Shown piece after piece: positions 1-7,226 of a stretch of 15,155 nt of DNA (its first letter is position 1; every line of letters starts with the position of its first letter). The stretch covers positions 1-15,155 of the forward strand of contig CAMBJF010000040.1 of the NCBI GenBank assembly GCA_945867875.1, read 5' to 3'. The position numbers and the translations under genes were made by a program. This stretch comes from an uncultured Ruminococcus sp. GTDB lineage: Bacteria > Bacillota > Clostridia > Oscillospirales > Ruminococcaceae. A model generated the notes under the pieces. The model saw nothing but the letters and a program-made list of their open reading frames with translations. It was not told where the DNA came from and did not search any database.

Positions 1-155
1 ATGACGCCATTCCTCCCACCTCAAAAGCTGACCCCGAAAATCACGGCTTAGGGCTTCTTTCCATTGAACAAGTTGCCCGAAAGCACGAGGGCAAAGTCAC
101 GGTAAACTGCGCCGACGGCGTTTTCGAGCTGTCTGTACTTCTGAAAACCGAGTAA
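1..155 (+). CDS. C-terminal end of a GHKL-type sensor histidine kinase (partial)
   Basis: The window opens inside a reading frame whose first whole codon is at 3 and which ends at TAA 153-155, giving the last 50 residues. They contain NHGLGLLSIEQVARKHEGK, which matches the G2 box and following helix of the GHKL ATPase domain (H-G-hydrophobic-G-L, then a helix ending in 'EG'). A terminal beta strand (VFELSVLL) follows. This is the usual C-terminus of AgrC/LytS-like two-component kinases with an ATPase_c_5-type domain, which bind ATP and phosphorylate a histidine on the kinase. The sensor and dimerisation parts lie before the window, so the signal cannot be judged. A strong terminator follows directly, so this is the last gene of its transcript. 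Confidence 0.72.
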   Translation, partial: DAIPPTSKADPENHGLGLLSIEQVARKHEGKVTVNCADGVFELSVLLKTE

Positions 156-161
156 AAACAG

Positions 162-212
162 ATCCCACAAACATCATTTTATTCCTCTAAAAATGATGTT
201 TGTCGGATTTTT
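162..212 (+). terminator. Rho-independent terminator after the histidine kinase
   Basis: The arms at 162-180 and 190-208 form a 19-bp stem with one mismatch (core ACAAACATCATTTT / AAAATGATGTTTGT) and a 9-nt loop. A run of five T at 208-212 follows. It begins 7 nt after the kinase stop codon. Confidence 0.85.
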
Positions 213-290
213 GTATATTAAAACGATATCATATGCCATAATTAACATATATTTACAGCACACACAGGCTCCGTGAAAGGGATATGGGAT

Positions 291-731
291 ATGAAAAAAG
301 AAGAGGCAGTTATAATCAGATTAAAGGCGGGTTCAGGGGAAATAAAGGCTTTTGAGGATTCATACGGCGAACACTGTGAGTGCCAGTCAAATTACAAGCA
401 TTACGTTATCGCCCCCGAGGACGTAAAGAAGCTTAAAGGTAGTCTTGATAAAAATCATCTCTATTATATGCTGGCGGCTGTTTATGACGGCGATAAGGCA
501 ACAGGGGCATACTGGGGCTGCGGACAGTTTATTGAAAAGGAAGGCTTATACGGTTTCAGACTTTTTGTAAGGGTAAAGTCAGGGTATAACAGCAGGGCGA
601 AAGATGTTATTGAGCTTTCGGGAGCAGATTCAAATATCACCGTTATAAAGTCAAAAGAAATTGTCGACAGAATATGCTCGGTTATAAATGAGCCTGTTGA
701 CGGCAAGATAAAGGAAATATGCATTGCATAA
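291..731 (+). CDS. Small soluble protein of unknown function (146 aa)
   Basis: I do not recognise this family. I chose ATG 291 because AAAGGG (276-281) lies 9 nt upstream. A GTG at 273 in the same frame would add six residues but has no ribosome binding site of its own. The protein is charged and soluble, with no signal peptide or membrane segment. It has a Cys-containing stretch near residue 30 (EHCECQ), an aromatic-rich segment around residues 54-80 (HLYYMLAAVY, AYWGCG) and alternating hydrophobic residues that suggest an alpha/beta fold. It has its own terminator and sits alone between the kinase and the chemoreceptor, so context does not assign a role. No convincing -35/-10 pair was found in 213-275; CATAAT at 237-242 is only a weak -10 candidate. 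Confidence 0.7.
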   Translation: MKKEEAVIIRLKAGSGEIKAFEDSYGEHCECQSNYKHYVIAPEDVKKLKGSLDKNHLYYMLAAVYDGDKATGAYWGCGQFIEKEGLYGFRLFVRVKSGYNSRAKDVIELSGADSNITVIKSKEIVDRICSVINEPVDGKIKEICIA

Positions 732-737
732 AAGTGC

Positions 738-776
738 AAACGTGAACTTTCGATTTTGACAGTTCACGTTTATTTT
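738..776 (+). terminator. Rho-independent terminator after the 146-aa protein gene
   Basis: AAACGTGAACT (738-748) pairs perfectly with AGTTCACGTTT (761-771) across a 12-nt loop, and T-rich TTATTTTAT follows. It starts 6 nt after the stop codon. Confidence 0.75.
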
Positions 777-798
777 ATATCTAACGCCATATATAATG

Positions 799-827
799 TT
801 GACTTTTTTTGTCATTTGCTGTATAAT
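799..827 (+). promoter_or_regulatory. Sigma-A promoter of the chemoreceptor gene
   Basis: TTGACT (799-804) and TATAAT (822-827) are separated by exactly 17 nt. This is one base short of consensus in the -35 and perfect in the -10. Transcription should begin near 834, giving a leader of about 60 nt that holds a small hairpin (AAAGCT / AGCTTT) before the GGAGG at 882-886. It is the best promoter in the window. Confidence 0.8.
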
Positions 828-896
828 ATTGACGAAAGCTTTAACTTTACAGCTTTAAATAATATGTATTATCATACATTCGGAGGGGTATTTTTT

Positions 897-2942
897 ATGA
901 CTATAACCCAGAAGATAAGCATTATGGCGGCTGCCTGCACCACTATCGCATCGATCGCAGTGGGCACTCTCGGCAATTTAAGCGCCAACTCTGCTTTAAG
1001 TGAGGATACCGACAAAATTATGCTCACCACCGAAAGCAGCATAAGCTCTGACATAAATGCATATCTGAGCAAGATCGAGCAGTCCGTTGATACAGTGGCA
1101 GAAGTCGCTCAGTGCAATCTTGACGATTTTAACAAATTCAAGACCGATAAAAACTATGTGAAAGAATACACCGATGACATTGAGCAGCTTCTTTTCAGCT
1201 CCGCAGGCAACACTGACGGCGCCATTTGCGCATACATAAGATATAACCCCGATTTTACCGAGCCCACATCGGGTCTCTTCCTTACAAGAAACAGCACAAG
1301 TGAGCCCTTTCAGAGCGTGACCCCCACCGATTTCAGCACCTTTGACAAGACCGATATCGCTCACGTGGGCTGGTACTACACTCCCGTCAACAATGGCGGT
1401 CCCACTTGGATGAATCCATATCTGAACGAAAACGTGGGAATATATATGATATCCTATGTGGTTCCCCTGTTCAATGACGGCGTGAACGTGGGCGTTGTGG
1501 GAATGGACATCGACTTTACGATCTTTGAAAATATTGCGGAAGAATCCGATGCATACGATACCGCAATGTCAATTATCGTTGACGGCAGCAACAGCGTTAT
1601 GTACGGCAGAGATATGACATTCGGCACGGGTCTTGAAGAATACTGCTCCTCCGATTCGCTTGTAAATGCCCTTTCGGAAGAGGCAAGTGCGGAGCCTGTT
1701 GTATGCAATGTAAACGGTGCAAAAAGAAGTGCGGTTTTCAGCACTCTTGACAACGGTATGAAGCTCATTTTCACAGCCGAGTCCTCCGAACTTTCACAGC
1801 AGACTGTTCATATGGTAACAGTTATGCTTGGGGCAGTAATATTTGTGGCAGCTGTCACCGCAGCCGTTGCCATATTCGTGTCCGTGAAGATGACACGCTC
1901 TCTCCGTGATATCAACCATGCCGCTCAGAGAGTTGCGGCAGGCGAGCTCGATGTTACCGTTAATGCAAAGTCCAACGATGATATCGGCGTTCTTGCGGAC
2001 AGCATCAGCCAGACCACCGATCAGCTCAGAAATTATTCGGGATATATCTCCGAGATGTCTGATGTACTGAACAAAATTGCTGCCGGTAATCTTGACATCA
2101 GCCTTAAAATGGACTATAAGGGCGAGTTTGAGAAGCTGAAAAACGCTCTCGAAAATATCACTGCTTCCCTCAACAGCACACTCGTAAAGATTGACAATGC
2201 CGCAGATCAGGTTGCAAACAGCGCAGATCAGGTATCGGGCGGTGCGCAGACACTTGCTTCCGGCTCCACCGAGCAGGCAGGCTCCATTGAGCAGCTTGTT
2301 TCCACCATAACCGAAATGTCCGATCAGATAAAGGAAAATGCGGAGCGTGCCGAAAAGGTCAGCGAAGATATGAACTCTATCGGCGGCGAGGCAAATCTCA
2401 GCAACGAGCGTATGAATCATATGCTTGACGCTATGAAGGACATAAATGACAACACCAACCAGATCAGCGCAATTATCAGGACTATCGAGGACATTGCGTT
2501 CCAGACAAATATCCTTGCGCTGAACGCTGCCGTTGAGGCTGCCCGTGCAGGTGACGCAGGCAAGGGCTTTGCAGTTGTTGCGGACGAGGTAAGAAATCTT
2601 GCTTCCAAATCCGCCGAGGCTTCCAAGAACACATCAGCACTTATCAGCAAGACTATGGAGGCTGTTGACAACGGCTCACAGATAGCAAATCAGACTGCCG
2701 AATCGCTTAACACTGTTGTTACAAACATCGGCGAGATCATCACATCAATTGATGACATTGCGAAAAATTCCCATGATCAGTCCGAAGCTGTTAACCGTGT
2801 AAATGTCTTCGTTGAACAGCTTTCCGAGGTCACACAGAACAACTCCGCCGCTTCCGAGGAGAGCGCCGCAGCCGCAGAAGAGCTTGCGGGTCAGGCAAAC
2901 ACAATGAAGAGACTTACCGGAAGATTTACTCTGAAAAAGTAA
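897..2942 (+). CDS. Methyl-accepting chemotaxis protein with dCache-like sensor domain
   Basis: This is a 681-residue transmembrane chemoreceptor. ATG 897 was chosen because GGAGG at 882-886 precedes it; the frame is open upstream without a binding site. Order of parts: first membrane helix (about 7-29); large extracellular region (about 30-300) with GWYYTP at 158-163, W171...PY 174-175 and GVVGMDIDF at 199-207, the pattern of double-Cache sensors; second membrane helix (about 306-331); HAMP (about 332-385) and a second HAMP-like turn (about 386-430). The rest is a long coiled-coil signalling domain whose hairpin tip is around 532-570 (EDIAFQTNILALNAAVEAAR, then GKGFAVVADEVRNLA), the universal CheA/CheW contact. 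Q/E-rich helices provide likely methylation sites. The C-terminus (RFTLKK) lacks a CheR-tethering pentapeptide. The ligand is unknown; dCache domains often bind amino acids or other small metabolites, but I could not match a specific binding motif. Confidence 0.95.
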   Translation: MTITQKISIMAAACTTIASIAVGTLGNLSANSALSEDTDKIMLTTESSISSDINAYLSKIEQSVDTVAEVAQCNLDDFNKFKTDKNYVKEYTDDIEQLLFSSAGNTDGAICAYIRYNPDFTEPTSGLFLTRNSTSEPFQSVTPTDFSTFDKTDIAHVGWYYTPVNNGGPTWMNPYLNENVGIYMISYVVPLFNDGVNVGVVGMDIDFTIFENIAEESDAYDTAMSIIVDGSNSVMYGRDMTFGTGLEEYCSSDSLVNALSEEASAEPVVCNVNGAKRSAVFSTLDNGMKLIFTAESSELSQQTVHMVTVMLGAVIFVAAVTAAVAIFVSVKMTRSLRDINHAAQRVAAGELDVTVNAKSNDDIGVLADSISQTTDQLRNYSGYISEMSDVLNKIAAGNLDISLKMDYKGEFEKLKNALENITASLNSTLVKIDNAADQVANSADQVSGGAQTLASGSTEQAGSIEQLVSTITEMSDQIKENAERAEKVSEDMNSIGGEANLSNERMNHMLDAMKDINDNTNQISAIIRTIEDIAFQTNILALNAAVEAARAGDAGKGFAVVADEVRNLASKSAEASKNTSALISKTMEAVDNGSQIANQTAESLNTVVTNIGEIITSIDDIAKNSHDQSEAVNRVNVFVEQLSEVTQNNSAASEESAAAAEELAGQANTMKRLTGRFTLKK

Positions 2943-2951
2943 ATATGACAC

Positions 2952-2995
2952 AAATATCCCGCCCCGATACTTTGATCGGGACGGGATATTTTTTT
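2952..2995. terminator. Bidirectional terminator between the chemoreceptor and the MFS remnant
   Basis: The arms at 2952-2968 and 2975-2991 pair over 17 positions with one mismatch and a 6-nt loop. On the plus strand a T tract at 2989-2995 follows. On the minus strand the same stem lies just after the stop codon of the MFS remnant (3002-3004), so it can serve both convergent genes, though the minus-strand T tract is shorter. Confidence 0.85.
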
Positions 2996-3001
2996 GCCAT
3001 A

Positions 3002-3869
3002 TTACAGCTCTCTTATGTATTTTATTCTTTCAAATATAAGGCAGACCGCCACTCCCGCAATGTCAAGCACCAAAAACAGCATTGCCGCTCCCGAGCCTTT
3101 TCCGTACCCAAAAAGCATATTGAGAAACGGGAGGGGACTTGTTTCCATAATCGGTTCAAACACCCTGTCAACAAGGAATCCGCCGAGGAAATATCCGAGG
3201 GGGATAGAGTATGCCCTTGTTGCTTTTTAGGTAAAGAAGTCCGCTTTTTGCTGATTGCAGGAGTGTTTCGCTTTTGTCCGAAACTTGCTCCGTATGGGGT
3301 ATTTTTATAAAGAACAGCAGGACGATAAATGCTGCGGCAAAGGTGGTCAGGTCAAATGCGATGACCCCCTCCATTCCCGCAAAGGACATCACTGCGGCGG
3401 CAAAAACAGGCGTGAGGATAGATACAAGTGAATTTGAAAACGACCTCATTCCGCTTGTTTTCTGATAATGCTTTTCGGAGATGAGCAGCGTCACCGCAAC
3501 ATCGGCGGCAGGCGACTGTACCGAATTCATCAGACCGTTTAAGGCGTTGAGGACATACAGATGCCACACCGCAAGACTGCCCGTCTTCATCAGCACAAGT
3601 GTTATGACCGTGCAGACTGCCGCAAAGCTGTCGCAGATGAGCATAACTGCCTTTTTGTTCCATTTGTCGCTTATCGCCCCCGCAAATATGCTCATCAGAA
3701 CATAGGGTGCATAGGAACACACGGTCAGCAAAGAGGTGGTCAGTGCCGAGCCGCTGTCCTGATAAAGCCATATCACAAGGGAAAAGCCCGTCATAGAGCT
3801 GCCCAGCGATGAAAGTGACTGGGTAAGCCAGAGAATTATAAAATATTTCAGTTCCTTTAAGGTTTTCAT
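3002..3869 (-). pseudogene. MFS drug-efflux transporter, internally deleted and frameshifted
   Basis: The frame from ATG 3869 (GGAG 9 nt upstream) runs to a stop at 3168 and encodes 233 residues. The first part is a typical MFS N-terminal half with about six membrane helices and the helix 2-3 loop AGAISDKWNKK. This frame fits the family as far as LLYLKSNKGIL, at the start of the second half. Another frame, open from 3226 down to TAA 3002-3004, then encodes IPLGYFLGGFLVDRVFEP and a last helix with GKGSGAAMLF, which is the family's normal C-terminus (helices 11-12). About 130 residues, roughly helices 7-10, are therefore missing between about 3192 and 3226, and the two halves are out of frame. 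Relatives run to about 400-420 residues. From memory the halves resemble tetracycline and macrolide efflux pumps of Clostridia (TetA(P)/Tet(40)-like, MFS_3), but the exact substrate is uncertain. A stable half-transporter could still be made, but efflux activity is unlikely. Confidence 0.85.
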
Positions 3870-3872
3870 AAT

Positions 3873-3970
3873 ACCTTGCTCCTTTTCTGAATAAAAAATC
3901 AAGTCAGAAATGCAAGGTATGACGGTTATTATAATGTTACTCTATGCAGCCCGTCATTCCTTGCATAGAG
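3873..3970 (-). promoter_or_regulatory. Attenuator-like leader with competing hairpins, hiding the MFS ribosome binding site
   Basis: Read on the minus strand, five segments can pair in two exclusive ways. A (3970-3962, CTCTATGCA) pairs with C (3948-3940, TGCATAGAG): 9 bp, 13-nt loop. B (3966-3951, ATGCAAGGAATGACGG) pairs with D (3925-3910, CCGTCATACCTTGCAT): 16 positions, one mismatch. D and its neighbour also pair downstream: ACCTTGC (3918-3912) with E, GCAAGGT (3879-3873), and TTTCTGA (3910-3904) with TCAGAAA (3890-3884). The D:E hairpin holds the whole ribosome binding site AAAGGAG (3885-3879). A overlaps B, and D is shared. So A:C plus D:E is an 'off' state and B:D is an 'on' state, the layout of translational attenuators of ribosome-drug resistance genes. 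An alternative reading: a weak promoter (TGACGG 3956-3951, 17 nt, TATAAT 3933-3928) flanked by the B/D palindrome as a repressor operator. Confidence 0.68.
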
Positions 3971-3992
3971 CTGTGCCGGTGCAGATGATCAC
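3954..3992 (-). CDS. Putative leader peptide of the MFS gene (12 aa)
   Basis: A strong binding site AGGGGA (4006-4001) lies 8 nt before GTG 3992-3990. The frame encodes MIICTGTALCKE and stops at TGA 3956-3954. Its last codons run through hairpin segments A and B. A ribosome paused at codons 5-7 would cover A but leave most of B free, so B could pair with D and release the downstream binding site. The placement is what is expected of a regulatory leader peptide. The start is GTG and the peptide is too short for family recognition, so this rests on position, binding site and RNA structure only. An overlapping frame from ATG 3967 (MQGMTGCIE) has no binding site. Confidence 0.5.
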   Translation of the reverse strand: MIICTGTALCKE

Positions 3993-4021
3993 GTTATCAC
4001 TCCCCTGTTTTATTATGAAAT

Positions 4022-4071
4022 ATCCCCTGTGCACTGAAAAATATCAGGCACGGGGGATTTTTATTTTATCC
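4022..4071. terminator. Hairpin terminator between glgP and the MFS leader
   Basis: ATCCCCTGTGC (4022-4032) pairs with GCACGGGGGAT (4048-4058) through one G-U wobble, and the stem extends through CTG/CAG to an 8-nt loop. The T tract (TTTTTATTTTAT) lies on the plus-strand side. Read on the minus strand, it starts about 20 nt past the glgP stop and has a weaker tail (ATATTTCATAAT). It probably ends glgP transcription, but its best polarity is for plus-strand transcripts antisense to the MFS gene. Confidence 0.6.
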
Positions 4072-4077
4072 TGTTGA

Positions 4078-6432
4078 TTAAAGCTTCCAAAGCTCCTCTG
4101 CGTACTGTCTTACGGTTCTGTCGGAGGAGAACTTGCCTGCGCTTGCAATGTTCATCCAGCACTTCTTGCTGAATGTGTTTCTGTCCTTGTAATCATAAAG
4201 TGCTCTGAGCTTGGTGTCAACATAGCCTTCAAGGTCGGTGAGGAGGAAGTAGTTGTCGGGTCTGTGCCAGCTTGCGCCGTTGATGAGGGAGTTGAACAGC
4301 TCACCGAACATTCCTGTGTCGCCGTCGTTGAATGTGCCGTCAACGAGGGTGTTGACAACTCTCTTGACACGCTCATTCTTATAGTATATCTTCTCCTTGG
4401 GGTTGTAGGTGGGACGGATAACTGCAAGCTCTTCAACTCTTGCGCCGAAGATGTACTCGTTCTCCCAGCCTGCTTCCTCAACTATCTCAACGTTTGCGCC
4501 GTCATATGTGCCGAGAGTAACTGCGCCGTTGAGCATAAACTTCATATTGCCTGTGCCAGATGCTTCAAGACCTGCTGTGGATATCTGCTCGGAGATATCT
4601 GCTGCGGGAATGAGCTTCTCGGCATAGGATACGTTGTAGTTCTGAACGAAGATGACTTTGAGCTTATCCTTTGTTGCAGGGTCATTGTTGACAAGCTTTG
4701 CTATCTCGTTGATATACTTGATGATACCCTTTGCTCTGCGGTATGCGGGAGCTGCCTTTGCACCGAAGATGAATGCTGTGGGCTGGAGGTCGGGGAGCTT
4801 GCCGTCCTTTATCTGGAAGTAAAGGTCCATAATGGAGAATGCATTAAGGAGCTGTCTCTTGTATTCGTGGAGACGCTTTACCTGAATGTCGAATACCCAG
4901 TCGGGAGAAAGGTCTATGCCCTCGTGCTTCTTGATATATTCGCAGAGCTGGACTTTCTTTTCCCTCTTTATCTGCATAAAGCGGTCGATAACGGCTCTGT
5001 CATCAACATATCTCTTAAGACCTGCAAGCCTGTCAAGGTCGGTCTCCCAGCCGCCGCCGATCTTCTCGGTGATGAGTGCGGAAAGCTCGGGGTTGCAAAG
5101 TCCCAGCCAGCGGCGGGGTGTGATGCCATTGGTCTTGTTCTGGAATCTTTCGGGGAATATCTCGTACCAGTCCTTAAGAACGTCATTTTTGAGTATCTCG
5201 GTATGGAGAGCCGCAACGCCGTTTGTGTGGGAGGAAACAAATATTGCCATTCTCGCCATATGGATAACGTTGCCGTCAACGATGAGCTTGGAGTTTATCT
5301 GACCCTCGTTCTGACCGATGGACTTAAGATACTTCTTAAGATAGTCGTTTATCATAAGGATAATTTCGTAAACTGTGGGGATAACGCTCTTGAAGAGGTC
5401 GATGTTCCACTTTTCAAGTGCCTCGCCGAGAACGGTGTGGTTGGTGTAGTTGCAGGTCTTCTGAACGATGTCAAAGGCTTCCTTGAAGGAGAGACCCTCT
5501 TTGAACATAAATATTCTGATAAGCTCGGGGATAGCCACGGTGGGGTGGGTATCATTGAGCTGGATAGCGTAGCACTCGGAGAAATGAGAGAAATCCTCGC
5601 CGTACTTTGCCTTGTAGCGGCGGATAATATCCTGAATGGAAGCGGATACGAAGAAATACTGCTGCTTAAGTCTCAGTCTTCTGCCCTTGTCGGTGTTGTC
5701 ATTGGGATAGAGAACATCGTTGATAGCATCAGCCATAATTTCGCTTTCGGAAGCGCCGATGTAATCCTGATTGTCAAATTTCCGGAAATCAAAGCCCTTT
5801 ATGCTCTCTGCCTGCCAGAGACGGAGTGTGTTTATAGCCTTTCTGTTAAAGCCGATGATAGGGGTATCGTAGGGAACAGCCTTAACGGTCTGATCTGCAA
5901 ACTCTACGATAACTGCGTCCTTGTCGGCTCTTACGCTCCAGGCATCGCCGTAATCCAGCCATGGGTCAGCGGATTCCTGCTGGAAGCCGTTGCCGATGGA
6001 CTGCTTGAAAAGTCCGTACTTGTATCTTATGCCGTAGCCGTTGAGGGGGATATCGCAGGCTGCTGCGGAATCAAGGAAGCAGGCTGCAAGTCTGCCGAGA
6101 CCGCCGTTGCCGAGAGATGCGTCCTCAATTTCTTCAAGGCAGGAGATGTCGATGCCGTTTTCGGAGAATATCTCCTTGGCGGTGTCAAGAAGTCCTGCGC
6201 AGTAGAGATTGTTGAAAACAGCTCTTCCCATAAGAAACTCTGCGGAAAGATAGTATGCTCTGCGGCGGTTGTTGTGTCTCTCCTCGGTCTCGTTCCAAAG
6301 GGGGATAATGTCGCTCATTACAGCTCTTGCGGCTGCATTGTGGAGCTGACGGGGGGTAGCGTGACTGATGTCCGTTCTCCCGTCTATCATAAGATTTTCG
6401 TTGATTTTTGAAGTGAACTGTGCCTTATCCAT
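4078..6432 (-). CDS. glgP: Glycogen/starch/alpha-glucan phosphorylase (GT35)
   Basis: This is a 784-residue PLP enzyme of family GT35, near the usual 790-830. It releases glucose 1-phosphate from the non-reducing ends of alpha-1,4-glucans using phosphate, in the cytoplasm. The N-terminal part carries YYLSAEFLMGR (about 60-70) and DASLGNGGLGRLAACFLDS (about 103-121). The centre has QLNDTHPT and the ITPRRWL stretch. The PLP site is EASGTGNMKFMLNGAVT, with the Schiff-base lysine at residue 631, followed by GTYDGANVEI. All hallmark segments are intact. ATG 6432 has GGAGG 12 nt upstream, slightly far but the only good site. The gene stands alone on its strand; no other glg genes are next to it. 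A sigma-A-like promoter lies about 70 nt upstream. A very long open frame on the opposite strand is a codon-bias shadow. Confidence 0.97.
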   Translation of the reverse strand: MDKAQFTSKINENLMIDGRTDISHATPRQLHNAAARAVMSDIIPLWNETEERHNNRRRAYYLSAEFLMGRAVFNNLYCAGLLDTAKEIFSENGIDISCLEEIEDASLGNGGLGRLAACFLDSAAACDIPLNGYGIRYKYGLFKQSIGNGFQQESADPWLDYGDAWSVRADKDAVIVEFADQTVKAVPYDTPIIGFNRKAINTLRLWQAESIKGFDFRKFDNQDYIGASESEIMADAINDVLYPNDNTDKGRRLRLKQQYFFVSASIQDIIRRYKAKYGEDFSHFSECYAIQLNDTHPTVAIPELIRIFMFKEGLSFKEAFDIVQKTCNYTNHTVLGEALEKWNIDLFKSVIPTVYEIILMINDYLKKYLKSIGQNEGQINSKLIVDGNVIHMARMAIFVSSHTNGVAALHTEILKNDVLKDWYEIFPERFQNKTNGITPRRWLGLCNPELSALITEKIGGGWETDLDRLAGLKRYVDDRAVIDRFMQIKREKKVQLCEYIKKHEGIDLSPDWVFDIQVKRLHEYKRQLLNAFSIMDLYFQIKDGKLPDLQPTAFIFGAKAAPAYRRAKGIIKYINEIAKLVNNDPATKDKLKVIFVQNYNVSYAEKLIPAADISEQISTAGLEASGTGNMKFMLNGAVTLGTYDGANVEIVEEAGWENEYIFGARVEELAVIRPTYNPKEKIYYKNERVKRVVNTLVDGTFNDGDTGMFGELFNSLINGASWHRPDNYFLLTDLEGYVDTKLRALYDYKDRNTFSKKCWMNIASAGKFSSDRTVRQYAEELWKL

Positions 6433-6503
6433 AAAATAGAATTTCCTCCCAAAATTATTTAAATTTTCCGAAAAATCGGATTTATCACATACAGAATATA
6501 TTT

Positions 6504-6532
6504 ATTTTACCACATTTTCGATTGTAAATCAA
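6504..6532 (-). promoter_or_regulatory. Candidate glgP promoter
   Basis: On the minus strand, TTGATT (6532-6527) is followed after 17 nt by TAAAAT (6509-6504), pointing to a start near 6497. The 287-bp gap 6433-6719 between the divergent glgP and ybaK genes is very AT-rich and holds both promoters. Apart from these I see only a short hairpin (TTTTCCGAAAAATCGGA near 6465-6481) and no RNA gene or small ORF with a binding site. Confidence 0.5.
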
Positions 6533-6668
6533 TAACAATTACAATAATACGGTATTTTTCACAGAATTTTTCCCGACATTATAGTAAATTAGTCAATTAT
6601 TTTTCCTATGCATTACAAAAACTAAATATAAAATTCAGAAAAAACAATTTCTTAAGCTTTGTAGCAAT

Positions 6669-6676
6669 GATATAAT
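6669..6676 (+). promoter_or_regulatory. Candidate ybaK promoter (extended -10)
   Basis: TATAAT at 6671-6676 is preceded by a TG dinucleotide at 6668-6669 with one base between, an extended -10. The matching -35 position (TTTCTT, 6648-6653) is poor, as is common with extended -10 promoters. The start would lie near 6683, about 37 nt before the ybaK start codon. Confidence 0.5.
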
Positions 6677-6719
6677 TATATGAATGTTATTCGGAAATAT
6701 TATTTTCGGAGGTATGATT

Positions 6720-7208
6720 ATGGCTGAAACAAAAACAAACGCTATGCGCATTCTCGACAGAGCGAAGATAAAATATGAGGTGCACACCTATCCCCACAAC
6801 GAGGGTGAGGCTGTTGACGGCGAAAACGTGGCACGGCTCACGGGGCAGGACCCTGTAAAGGTCTACAAGACCCTTGTAACGAGAGGTGCTTCAAATCCGT
6901 CAAGGAATTTTTACGTGTTCGTTATTCCCGTGGAAAAAGAGCTTGACCTGAAAAAAGCGGCGAAGTCCGTGGGGGAAAAATCCGTTGAGATGATACACGT
7001 TAAAGAAATAAACGGCATTACGGGATATATCCGTGGCGGCTGCTCCCCTGTGGGTATGAAAAAGCAGTTCCCAACTGTTTTTTACAAGGACGTTTCGGGG
7101 CTTGACACGATGATATTCAGCGGCGGAAAGATTGGTCTCCAGATAGAGGCAAAGCCTGAGGACATAATCGGGCTCATAAATGCAAAAACTGAGGACATAT
7201 GCTATTAA
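6720..7208 (+). CDS. ybaK: YbaK/EbsC family Cys-tRNA(Pro) deacylase
   Basis: This is a 162-residue cytoplasmic editing enzyme that hydrolyses cysteine mischarged on tRNA-Pro, supporting prolyl-tRNA synthetase. The family features are present in order: TNAMRILD near the start, H22...Y24 with the 'YPHNEGEAVDG' segment, VYKTLV with the catalytic-type lysine at residue 50, and GYIRGGCSPVGMKKQFP around 103-119. Length is normal for the family. ATG 6720 was chosen because GGAGG (6708-6712) lies 7 nt upstream; an in-frame ATG at 6714 is only 1 nt from it. The next gene starts 18 nt after the stop with its own binding site, so the two are probably cotranscribed, although no functional link is obvious. 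Confidence 0.93.
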   Translation: MAETKTNAMRILDRAKIKYEVHTYPHNEGEAVDGENVARLTGQDPVKVYKTLVTRGASNPSRNFYVFVIPVEKELDLKKAAKSVGEKSVEMIHVKEINGITGYIRGGCSPVGMKKQFPTVFYKDVSGLDTMIFSGGKIGLQIEAKPEDIIGLINAKTEDICY

Positions 7209-7226
7209 TGAAAGGACAGTTTTAAT

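Noticed and set aside
756..896. A 47-residue N-terminal extension of the chemoreceptor.
   Set aside because: It would begin at TTG inside the previous terminator and upstream of the mapped-looking promoter (799-827). GGAGG directly precedes ATG 897.
2945..3310. A plus-strand frame across the terminator and the MFS remnant.
   Set aside because: Antisense to recognisable MFS coding sequence, and its start lies in the terminator region; no binding site.
3928..3956. A promoter (TGACGG, 17 nt, TATAAT, minus strand) as the sole explanation of the MFS upstream region.
   Set aside because: The -35 is poor, and it would not account for the leader peptide with a strong binding site or for the D:E hairpin. 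It is kept as an alternative in the leader entry.
4264..6411. A 715-codon open frame on the plus strand opposite glgP.
   Set aside because: It is fully antisense to an intact GT35 phosphorylase. The translation is Cys/Val/Leu-rich with no domain, and it arises from codon bias of the real gene.
6433..6719. A possible riboswitch or small RNA in the glgP-ybaK gap.
   Set aside because: The region is very AT-rich, with only short hairpins and two promoter candidates; no known riboswitch core was recognised.
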